Source: an uncultured Clostridia bacterium (GTDB lineage Bacteria > Bacillota > Clostridia > Lachnospirales > Bianqueaceae). From it: DNA of 19,205 nt. The position numbers and the translations under genes are program-made. The DNA is taken from assembly GCA_947570515.1 (NCBI GenBank), contig CANOUM010000011.1, forward strand, positions 1-19,205. Direction: 5' to 3'. The notes under the pieces were generated by a model that saw only the letters and a list, made by a program, of their open reading frames with translations, searched no databases and was not told the origin of the DNA. Shown here in pieces: positions 7,292-13,323 of this stretch (position 1 is its first letter; each line of letters begins with the position of its first letter).

Positions 7292-8207
7292 TTTCGGTAG
7301 CAAGTGTATATAAAAATAGAAAGCCCATGATGGCATACATGATCCAGGCGCCGTGATGCCAATGAGGCCATGGGAGCTGGCGGATGTTTTCGGGTCTGCG
7401 GTGAAGAATAAAAAGCTGTCGCAGACATAAAATGAGGAGCGGAAGCGTGACGGCCGTTAAAAATATATAGGGAATCAGCGCCAACAGCATGGGGCCCCAG
7501 CTGGACGGAACCTCTAGGGCAGCGGTGTTGTCATAGATGCCGGATTGCAGCATATACCATGCGAAAAGGCTCTGCAGGCCGTTAATCGCTAAATGGGCCA
7601 GAATGGAGGACCAGAGAGAGCCAGTGGCCTTGACGAGCAGGGCGAAGAAAATACCGCCGGCAATAGCGTAAAGGCCTTGCTGAAAGTTGAGGTGGAGCAT
7701 ACCAAAGAACAGTGCGGGCATGAAAAGGGCATACCATGAGGGAGTCTCCTGATAGCCGTTAAAAATGATGCCGCGGCAGATGAGTTCTTCAAAGAAGGCG
7801 GGCAGCACGGCGGAGGAAAGTAAAAAAGCCCATAGCGGCATTTCTGCCATCTGAAGCATGGAAGACGTGGTGACATTTCGGAAGAATAGCTGCGAGATAG
7901 AGGAGATCAGCATCATAAGAGGCTGAACGGTGATGGCAGCAGCGATGATGAGTAGGACGGAGACAAAAGGAAGTTTGTGAAAAGAAAAGAAGCCGGAAAG
8001 GGTTTGACCGGTATTTCGTTTGGCAATGAGTGCATAAACCAGTGCAGGAATGCCAAAGCTAAATAGATAGATGAATAAAGAGCTCCACAAAGATATGTCT
8101 GCGTCTATAGGAAAGAGCGCGGGAATCCATGCGACAGCAAAGCTGAACGTGAAATAGAGGATGATAAAACAAAAGACAAAAAGGTTGGTACGTAACAATC
8201 GATTCAT
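7269..8207 (-). CDS. CPBP family intramembrane glutamic endopeptidase
   Basis: A polytopic membrane protein of 312 residues with about eight hydrophobic segments and the Abi/CAAX-protease (CPBP) motifs: FFEELICRG (Glu pair near 140-141 and Arg near 145), FFGMLHLNF (His near 172) and ILAHLAINGL (His near 205, Asn near 209). Members are related to CAAX prenyl endopeptidase Rce1; bacterial ones process peptides or act in bacteriocin immunity, and the substrate here is unknown. I start at ATG 8207, preceded by GGAAAGG; a TTG at 8234 in the same frame has no good ribosome binding site. The gene is divergent from trxA and its 3' end overlaps trmB. Confidence 0.88.
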   Translation of the reverse strand: MNRLLRTNLFVFCFIILYFTFSFAVAWIPALFPIDADISLWSSLFIYLFSFGIPALVYALIAKRNTGQTLSGFFSFHKLPFVSVLLIIAAAITVQPLMMLISSISQLFFRNVTTSSMLQMAEMPLWAFLLSSAVLPAFFEELICRGIIFNGYQETPSWYALFMPALFFGMLHLNFQQGLYAIAGGIFFALLVKATGSLWSSILAHLAINGLQSLFAWYMLQSGIYDNTAALEVPSSWGPMLLALIPYIFLTAVTLPLLILCLRQLFILHRRPENIRQLPWPHWHHGAWIMYAIMGFLFLYTLATEIMIRLLP

Positions 8208-8242
8208 AAAATGCCTTTCCGGGCATTTGCCCAAATATAAGG

Positions 8243-8271
8243 TTGATGCTCAGGGAGCTTAATGGTATAAT
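8243..8271 (+). promoter_or_regulatory. Extended -10 promoter of trxA
   Basis: TTGATG at 8243-8248, a 17-base spacer, and a perfect TATAAT at 8266-8271 with the TG extension at 8263-8264 (TGGTATAAT). Transcription should start near 8278. The same TGGTATAAT box drives the divIVA-like operon at 11298-11290. Confidence 0.75.
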
Positions 8272-8272
8272 A

Positions 8273-8403
8273 AGCGCAGCCAGATGTATTTCTGTTAATC
8301 GAGCGTATGTGCTGCGCTCCAAGTTTGCCTTCGGCAAACTTACGGTCGTTTTATGGCAAGAATCCCGAAGGGATTTCTTGGTAAGTTCGCTTACAGCGAA
8401 CTT
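8273..8403 (+). promoter_or_regulatory. Structured 5' leader of trxA, copy 1 of a shared element
   Basis: The 180-base leader holds four inverted repeats in order: GCGCAGC (8274-8280) with GCTGCGC (8311-8317) around a 30-nt loop; AAGTTTGCC-TTC-GGCAAACTT (8321-8341); CAAGAATCCC, GAA, GGGATTTCTTG (8357-8380), a 10-bp stem with one bulged T; and AAGTTCGCT-TAC-AGCGAACTT (8383-8403). The first and third elements, the AGTTTG-type second hairpin and their order recur in the leader of the divIVA-like gene. None is followed by a T-run. Because the promoter places +1 near 8278, the first repeat may be partly outside the RNA. Confidence 0.55.
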
Positions 8404-8458
8404 ATGTCGTCATGGACAATAAAGGAAAATTACAAATTAAGGTAAGGAGGAGATCGTT

Positions 8459-8776
8459 ATGGTATTAAAGGTTACAGAGCAAAACTTTCAGACAGAGGTT
8501 ATGGAAGCTGAGATGCCCGTTTTGGTAGATTTTTATGCAGACTGGTGCGGTCCTTGCAAGATGATGAGCCCGGTGCTGGAGCAGATTAGCGAAGAAATGG
8601 AAGGAAAAATTAAAGTCGCCAAGATCAATGTGGATGAAAACCCCAATTTGGCTAGTCAGTATAAGGTCATGAGCATTCCTAATTTTATTATATTTAAAAA
8701 TGGCCAGACAGCAGATCAGGTGATTGGCGCCATTCCAAAAGCTCAGATGCAGGACAAAATAAACGCAGTTTTATAA
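8459..8776 (+). CDS. trxA: Thioredoxin
   Basis: A 105-residue thioredoxin that reduces protein disulfides in the cytoplasm and receives electrons from thioredoxin reductase. Active site WCGPCK is at 29-34 and the cis-proline loop SIPNF at 72-76, with the usual FYADWC strand before the active site. Length is the family norm. AAGGAGG just upstream of ATG 8459 is a strong ribosome binding site. It is a single-gene unit with its own extended -10 promoter, an unusually long hairpin-rich leader and a terminator. No trxB is nearby. Confidence 0.96.
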   Translation: MVLKVTEQNFQTEVMEAEMPVLVDFYADWCGPCKMMSPVLEQISEEMEGKIKVAKINVDENPNLASQYKVMSIPNFIIFKNGQTADQVIGAIPKAQMQDKINAVL

Positions 8777-8790
8777 AATATGATAAATAG

Positions 8791-8837
8791 AAGGAAGAGG
8801 CAGCTCGTCTAAGGAGTTGTCTCTTCCTTATTTTTTT
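8791..8837. terminator. trxA terminator, overlapping the 3' end of the opposing gene
   Basis: A 16-bp stem (8791-8806 with 8814-8829, two G-U pairs on the plus strand), a 7-nt loop, then ATTTTTTT. The last codons and stop of the minus-strand AI-2E gene form part of the 3' arm, so coding sequence doubles as terminator stem. It may also work on the minus strand, where the T-run is weaker. Confidence 0.85.
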
Positions 8838-10056
8838 GTGCAGAGACGCGTTGGCGATCCATCTCTTCAATTTGCTCAGAGGAAGCGATTCCCTTGCGTT
8901 TTAACCGGGTTTGGATCATGCGCTGAAATAGGGTGTACAGCACGGTAAAAGCAGGTACGCCGATCAGCATTCCAGCAATGCCGAAAAGGCCGCCGCCGAC
9001 TGTAACAGAAAAAATAATCCAGATGGGCTTTAGGCCAAGAGAGTTGCCGAGAATAGCCGGACCGATGATATTGCCATCTAGCTGCTGCAGCGCCAGAATA
9101 AATACAGAAAAGATAAGGGCATCCATAGGAGAAACCATCAGAATAATTAAAATAGAAGGAATCGCTCCGATAAAAGGTCCGAAATAAGGAATGATATTTG
9201 TGATGCCGACAATTACACTAATGAGTTCTGCATAGGGGAGGCGAAAAAGCTTCATAAAAATGAAGCAGAGGATTCCGATGATGAGAGAGTCCAAAGCTTT
9301 ACCGATAAAGAAACGCCGGAAAATGAGCAGCGTTTCCTGTGCGAGATTTAAAATGCGGTCAGTCCAGCTCTTCCGCAGAAGAGCATATAGAACACGCTTG
9401 CCGGCAAAGGCAACACGGTGACGGTCATTGACAAGATAAATTGAGATGATGATGCCCACGATAAAATTGATAGAACCAGAGGCAATGCCGGCGATGGTTT
9501 TATACAGCATGGGCAGCACAGTAGAAGCAATATTTTGCAGATCAATAGCTAACGAGGAAAGCTGATCACCTAAAAAGCGATATACGTCCTGACCGGAAAT
9601 CAGGGAACTCCAGGAGCTGTGATCCCAATAGTCGATAAAGCTATTGAGATTACTGTATAAATATTGAATGGAATCAATCAGCAGTGTGATGAGAGTGGAA
9701 AGGCCGGCAAACATCTGCGGAATAATATAAACCAGTATCAAAATGAATAGGCCGAAAATCAATACATAGCTGATTAAAGTAGCTAAGAACTTGATTGCTT
9801 TGTTAGGCAGCTTGATTTTTTTTAGACGATGGAAGCGGTTTTCAAAAAGCTTGACAAGCGGTACGAGAAAGAAGGTGATGATAAGTCCGATGATAAATGG
9901 ATTTAAAATGGTAAGTATGCGGGAGAAATAGGCACCGGATATATCAATGTCACGAACAAGTTTGTAAAATAAAATACCAAATGCCGTGACAAGCGCCAGA
10001 GTGAATAGAGGGGGCAGATTGCGAAGCCATGCCAGGCGCTGTTTATTTGAGTTCAT
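8809..10056 (-). CDS. AI-2E family permease (PF01594-type)
   Basis: A 415-residue integral membrane protein. After an N-terminal membrane pair it has a long periplasm-like loop (the segment with DYWDHSSWSSL), followed by the conserved block of the AI-2E exporter family, including FFIGKALDSLIIGILCF, NIIPYFGPFIGAIPS and QQLDGNIIGPAILGNSLGLKPIWIIFS. The family name comes from E. coli TqsA, but members also include Na+/H+ antiporter-like and solute exporters, so the substrate is unknown. ATG 10056 has AAGGGAG at 10063-10069. It is the third gene of a minus-strand operon, 32 bases after the small membrane protein, and shares its 3' end with the trxA terminator. Confidence 0.88.
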   Translation of the reverse strand: MNSNKQRLAWLRNLPPLFTLALVTAFGILFYKLVRDIDISGAYFSRILTILNPFIIGLIITFFLVPLVKLFENRFHRLKKIKLPNKAIKFLATLISYVLIFGLFILILVYIIPQMFAGLSTLITLLIDSIQYLYSNLNSFIDYWDHSSWSSLISGQDVYRFLGDQLSSLAIDLQNIASTVLPMLYKTIAGIASGSINFIVGIIISIYLVNDRHRVAFAGKRVLYALLRKSWTDRILNLAQETLLIFRRFFIGKALDSLIIGILCFIFMKLFRLPYAELISVIVGITNIIPYFGPFIGAIPSILIILMVSPMDALIFSVFILALQQLDGNIIGPAILGNSLGLKPIWIIFSVTVGGGLFGIAGMLIGVPAFTVLYTLFQRMIQTRLKRKGIASSEQIEEMDRQRVSAQKNKEETTP

Positions 10057-10088
10057 AAAATTCTCCCTTCAACTTCGGTTGGGTAAAA

Positions 10089-10685
10089 TCAATAAAATTT
10101 TCGGTCTTTTAAAGAAACGGAACGTTCTTCGTTAAAACGCTTCCGATATTGTTTTTTTTCTATAAGACTAACAAAGTCTCGAATCATATGTGAAATATCA
10201 ACAGCTTGATGAGAAGGGATGAGTAAAGGGTACATGGTTCGCTTGAGCGCTTCTCCATCCGTTTGCTTGAGCGATAAAATTAAAAAAGTCTTTTTCTTGC
10301 GGGCAATGATTTGATTTCCGATCATCTGGCTCCAGGGAATAAAGAGATTGTAATTATATAGATAGATTCCGTCTTGAGTGAGAACCCATCTGCCGGGAGT
10401 AAACGGAAAGAAACCGAACAGCACGCAGCCGATGATCAGACAAATAAGAATCATCAAGGTGTCGGGTTCTCGAACCTTTAATACAAAAAAAGCGATAAAA
10501 AGCATAACGATTGCAATTATAAAACCAATTGTAAAAAAAATACGGGAGATTTTATGCATTTTGGTTGTATCATCAAAAACAAACAGAGCTTGCTGTGCAT
10601 ATTTTTTGTATTCGCCGGTGCTATGAATATTTTTTAAAAGGAAAAATAGCAGCATCAGCGTACCGAGAATATAAAACCAGATCAT
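10089..10685 (-). CDS. Small membrane protein with C-terminal PH-like (DUF5673-like) domain
   Basis: A 198-residue protein. Hydrophobic segments lie at about 3-18, 49-69 and 76-95. The rest is a soluble, beta-rich tail starting GRWVLTQDGIYLYNY with FIPWSQMIG, the pattern of bacterial PH-like domains appended to membrane segments (YcxB or DUF5673 style). I recognise the pattern but not a specific function. The ATG overlaps the stop of the divIVA-like gene by four bases (ATGA), so the two are translationally coupled. That context suggests a role at the membrane linked to the coiled-coil protein, which is inference. Confidence 0.65.
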   Translation of the reverse strand: MIWFYILGTLMLLFFLLKNIHSTGEYKKYAQQALFVFDDTTKMHKISRIFFTIGFIIAIVMLFIAFFVLKVREPDTLMILICLIIGCVLFGFFPFTPGRWVLTQDGIYLYNYNLFIPWSQMIGNQIIARKKKTFLILSLKQTDGEALKRTMYPLLIPSHQAVDISHMIRDFVSLIEKKQYRKRFNEERSVSLKDRKFY

Positions 10686-11131
10686 GCGTTTTCCTCCGTC
10701 TGCAGTTCTGTCAGTTCAACGGCTTCCTCTTCTGGTTTGTTTAGACCGAGTTTTTCCATAAATTGATCGAGATCTTCAAATAGTTTTACCATATCCGTGC
10801 AGCGCACGGCCACTAAATATTGCTGGAGTGCATGATTATAATCTGTTTGAAAGGCCGTTAGTTTTTCGCGCATAGCTGTGAGCTGTGCTTTGATATCTAC
10901 TAAAGAATCCAAGGCGTCCTGATGGATTTTTTCAGCTTCTGTTTTAGCCTCTTCAATAATCTTATTAGCCAGTAAACGTGCTTCTACAACAGATTCGTTG
11001 ATCGCAACTTCCTTTTGGCGGTATTCAGCAAGCTGTTTTTCCTGTTTTTCTAGTTTCTCCTCCAGTTCTTGTCCCCACTGATTGACTTCATTTATACTAT
11101 ACCCGCGGCGTTCAGTTGAAAAAGTTTTCAT
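10682..11131 (-). CDS. DivIVA-like coiled-coil protein
   Basis: A 149-residue soluble protein. The N-terminus FSTERRGYSINEVNQWGQEL (residues 4-23) matches the DivIVA membrane-curvature domain (F-x-x-x-x-x-GY-x-x-x-EVN). A long heptad-rich region from about 20 to 105, rich in E, K, Q and A, predicts coiled coil, and the tail is acidic. DivIVA proteins gather at negatively curved membrane and recruit division or pole proteins. It is shorter than classical DivIVA and is not beside ylm/sep genes, so it is likely a paralogue with its own task. AGGAGG (11143-11148) precedes ATG 11131. It is first in an operon with the small membrane protein and the AI-2E permease, behind a structured leader. Confidence 0.75.
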   Translation of the reverse strand: MKTFSTERRGYSINEVNQWGQELEEKLEKQEKQLAEYRQKEVAINESVVEARLLANKIIEEAKTEAEKIHQDALDSLVDIKAQLTAMREKLTAFQTDYNHALQQYLVAVRCTDMVKLFEDLDQFMEKLGLNKPEEEAVELTELQTEENA

Positions 11132-11169
11132 AATATAAGAATCCTCCTGTTTTTTTGTTTCATTTTATA

Positions 11170-11288
11170 CAAGAAATCCCTGCGGGATTCTTGCGGGCGT
11201 TTTCATTGTGACATCGGAGTTTGATGCTTTACATCAAACTCGTAAGGCGGTTCAGGGATTTGAATAACCAAAACTGCCTTACCGCCTT
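11170..11288 (-). promoter_or_regulatory. Structured 5' leader of the divIVA-like operon, copy 2 of a shared element
   Basis: Read on the minus strand after the promoter: AAGGCGGT (11288-11281) pairs with ACCGCCTT (11251-11244) around a 29-nt loop; then a perfect 10-bp hairpin GAGTTTGATG/CATCAAACTC (11241-11217); then a 23-base linker; then CAAGAATCCC, GCA, GGGATTTCTTG (11193-11170). The last hairpin differs from the trxA-leader copy only in its loop and keeps the same bulge. The loop core of the first repeat (TTTTGGTTATTCAA) also resembles that of trxA (TTTCTGTTAATCGA). Confidence 0.55.
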
Positions 11289-11289
11289 T

Positions 11290-11318
11290 ATTATACCATA
11301 GTCTACCCTCTTTTTGAA
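11290..11318 (-). promoter_or_regulatory. Extended -10 promoter of the divIVA-like operon
   Basis: On the minus strand, TATAAT at 11295-11290 is preceded by TGG (11298-11296) and, 17 bases upstream, by TTCAAA (11318-11313). The -10 block TGGTATAATAA is identical to that of trxA. Transcription should start near 11283. Confidence 0.7.
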
Positions 11319-11338
11319 TTGATAATTTGAAAAAAATC

Positions 11339-11367
11339 TTGCGTATAAATGGAAAAGGGACTAGAAT
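11339..11367 (+). promoter_or_regulatory. Candidate promoter of the 11402 gene cluster
   Basis: TTGCGT (11339-11344), 17 bases, TAGAAT (11362-11367). The -35 is weak, but the position 35 bases before the first ATG and the divergent arrangement with the divIVA-like promoter make it the best candidate. Confidence 0.4.
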
Positions 11368-11401
11368 AGAACATATATAAATAGTAAACTGGAGATTTTG
11401 T

Positions 11402-12079
11402 ATGCACGAGAGTAAAGGTGTTACGATAGAATATACAGCACGATCATTAAAAAGTCCGTTTGCCGGCGGAGAAATTAAGTTTACGGTGCAGGAAGCCCGC
11501 GGAGCCGGCCAGTGTTTTTATACACGTTTGATTGATACCGGCCTAGGGCCGGGATGCCATGAGATTTCCCTGTATCTGGCAGATGAGCTGGGCGTAGATG
11601 AAAAGCCGCTGGAGGGCCGGCGTATTTTATACGGTGACAGCAGTGTCTTTCATCAGTCAAGTTATATTCCCGGCGTGCCCGAAGCGAAGCTGGCCGCTTA
11701 TTTAGAAGAGGAAACAGGCTATCTTCAGATAGGGGTTCGTCTTGAATCCTTCATGCCTGCCGGTACGCTGTCTGTCATTTGGCAGGCCAGAAAAGAAGAG
11801 CAGATGACAGAAAAAGAAAAAACAGTTGCCAAAGCACAGCAGTTTTATATTGCCAATCCGCCAAAATCCCTGCGTCCGGGGATGAAATATACATTTAGCT
11901 GCCGCAAAGCAGACACCCTGCAGGGCAGGGTACAATGGAAAGTGGTGGGAGAGAACGCGGGTACGATCAATCAATACGGTACCTATACAGCGCCGGATAG
12001 GCAGGGAGTCTTTGAAGTACAGGCCAGCCTAGAAGGGACGGATCAAACAGCGACGGCATACGTCATGATAAAGGAGTAA
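11402..12079 (+). CDS. Unknown protein with C-terminal Ig-like domain
   Basis: A 225-residue protein I do not recognise by name. No signal peptide or membrane segment is visible, so it appears cytoplasmic. Residues 1-130 look beta-rich (for example EIKFTVQEARG, RLIDTGLGPGCHEISLYL, GYLQIGVRLESFMPAG). Residues about 148-223 resemble a bacterial Ig-like fold: PPKSLRPGMKYTF, VQWKVVGENAGTINQYGTYTAP, GVFEVQASL, ATAYVMI; the G-x-YTAP-x-x-G-x-x-x-V pattern is typical of cell-surface Ig repeats, odd for a protein without an export signal. TGGAGA precedes the ATG. It leads a tight plus-strand cluster: the next ORF starts five bases after its stop, with AAGGAG overlapping the stop codon. Confidence 0.6.
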   Translation: MHESKGVTIEYTARSLKSPFAGGEIKFTVQEARGAGQCFYTRLIDTGLGPGCHEISLYLADELGVDEKPLEGRRILYGDSSVFHQSSYIPGVPEAKLAAYLEEETGYLQIGVRLESFMPAGTLSVIWQARKEEQMTEKEKTVAKAQQFYIANPPKSLRPGMKYTFSCRKADTLQGRVQWKVVGENAGTINQYGTYTAPDRQGVFEVQASLEGTDQTATAYVMIKE

Positions 12080-12084
12080 GTCAT

Positions 12085-12984
12085 ATGCTGCGAAGATTTT
12101 CAGCGATTGGAATGAGTCAATATACCAGTCAGCGCAATATGGACCGGCTTATCAATGAATTGATGCAGAAAAATCAGCTCAAGGGGCAGCAATTTATGAA
12201 AGCCGGCCAGATACATGTGGAAATATTTAAAGATATGGGACCGTTTCGGATGATCCTGCGCGGCGAATTAAAAGGCAAAGATTACATCAATATATTTATG
12301 GCTGTGCCAGCGCTCCGGGAGAAGCGCGGCTATAGTCTGGTTGACTGTGAATTTCAGGAAAGCACAGGGGACTGCCTATATTTGGCGGGCCAAGAACAGG
12401 CTACATTAGAGGGACTCTGTCTGCAGCTCACCGAAGTACATCGGTATTATCTGGAACCGCATCTGCAAGAAAAAACGCAGGTATATACCTCTTGCTACGG
12501 ACTCTCAACAGAAGGCAAAGTACTGCTTGGCATCGAAAGAAGTAAAGAAGATGAAGAAGCCATCCGGGAAAGCGAGGCATGGCGCCGCGAGTTACTGGAG
12601 CGCGCCATGCATGGAGATGAAGACGCATACAACGAAATACAGGATGACGAGGAGCTTACGCAGCAGGAAATCGAAGAGCGTCTGCAAAAAGAAGATGTGT
12701 ACAGTATATTCGACGGATTCATGTATCCGGCCGAAAGAGCCGATAATCACTTCTTCTTGCTGGGAGACATCCTGCGCGTAGAAAAGCTCATGAATTCCTA
12801 TACTGAAGAGTGGGTATATTATCTTGAGCTGGAAGTACTTGGGCAGGTTGTGCGTATCTGCATCAATCCGCACGACTTGTTGGGTGACCCGCAGCCAGGC
12901 CGGCGCTTTCTGGGCCAGGTTTATTTTTACGGACGACTCGATCCGGCACGTATGATTCTGGAAGATCAAAATACATTTTTTTAA
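12085..12984 (+). CDS. DUF3881 family protein
   Basis: A 299-residue soluble protein. It starts LRRFSAIGMSQYTSQRNMDRLI, then has a central YTSCYGLSTEGKVLLGI (134-150), a charged helical ALGDE-type stretch (about 153-205) and a C-terminal block EDVYSIFDGFMYP, GDILRVEKLMNSYTEEWVYYLELEVLG, CINPHDLLGDPQPGRRFLGQVYF. This combination matches DUF3881, a family of unknown function that I associate with Lachnospiraceae. No catalytic motif is evident. AAGGAG at 12071-12076 overlaps the stop of the preceding gene, so expression is coupled to the Ig-like protein. A short hairpin and a 54-base gap separate it from the next gene. Confidence 0.75.
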   Translation: MLRRFSAIGMSQYTSQRNMDRLINELMQKNQLKGQQFMKAGQIHVEIFKDMGPFRMILRGELKGKDYINIFMAVPALREKRGYSLVDCEFQESTGDCLYLAGQEQATLEGLCLQLTEVHRYYLEPHLQEKTQVYTSCYGLSTEGKVLLGIERSKEDEEAIRESEAWRRELLERAMHGDEDAYNEIQDDEELTQQEIEERLQKEDVYSIFDGFMYPAERADNHFFLLGDILRVEKLMNSYTEEWVYYLELEVLGQVVRICINPHDLLGDPQPGRRFLGQVYFYGRLDPARMILEDQNTFF

Positions 12985-12996
12985 CAGGATATAAGA

Positions 12997-13009
12997 GCGG
13001 CAGAGCCGC
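12997..13009. repeat. Small intergenic hairpin after the DUF3881 gene
   Basis: GCGGC-AGA-GCCGC, a perfect 5-bp GC stem with no T-run, just before the AGGAGG of the next gene. It probably affects transcript stability or pausing rather than termination. Confidence 0.35.
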
Positions 13010-13038
13010 AAACGCTAACGAAACAGGAGGTAGGGAAG

Positions 13039-13323
13039 GTGCTGCAGGTTTGGGGAAAGATATGGTATAAAAATCAGATCTATCAAAGCCATACGGCTAC
13101 AGACGAGCATGCGGACTGGACGGAAGCACTGCGTCTCGAAAGCTGTATAGACGAAATTATTCATGCACTTGATTTGCCGCGGCCGATCTGGTTTGCTCAG
13201 AATCATCAGGAAATGCAGCGCTTTAGACAGACAAAGTTTCATCAGGATCATTTCATTGAACATTTTCCCTATCAGAGCTTTGAGATCGAGATTGTAAGGA
13301 CAGATGAAGATGATGAAGAATAG
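13039..13323 (+). CDS. Small conserved protein of unknown function
   Basis: A 94-residue soluble protein that starts with GTG behind AGGAGG (13025-13030). Visible features are an N-terminal strand LQVWGKIWYKNQIYQS, a helix EALRLESCIDEIIHALDL, then PRPIWFAQNHQEMQRFRQTKFHQDHFIEHF and an acidic end. The P-I-W, RF-x-x-TKF-x-x-D-x-FIE and Y-x-x-FEIEIV pattern resembles a family of about 90-residue proteins of unknown function that I recall from Lachnospiraceae genomes. No cysteine-rich or HTH motif is seen. Its end overlaps the start of the protease gene, so it may be co-translated with it. Confidence 0.7.
   Translation: MLQVWGKIWYKNQIYQSHTATDEHADWTEALRLESCIDEIIHALDLPRPIWFAQNHQEMQRFRQTKFHQDHFIEHFPYQSFEIEIVRTDEDDEE

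Noticed and set aside
8221..8232. Palindrome GGGCATTTGCCC upstream of the CPBP gene
   Set aside because: A single 12-bp palindrome without clear promoter relation; chance cannot be excluded.
8208..8234. TTG start at 8234 for the CPBP protease
   Set aside because: Rare start without a proper ribosome binding site; ATG 8207 has GGAAAGG and begins a normal membrane N-terminus.
8273..8403. CRISPR-like array in the trxA leader
   Set aside because: The hairpins differ in sequence and there are no equal-length spacers or cas genes.
8809..10056. Autoinducer-2 exporter as the specific function
   Set aside because: The family is functionally mixed and nothing nearby (luxS or lsr genes) supports quorum sensing.
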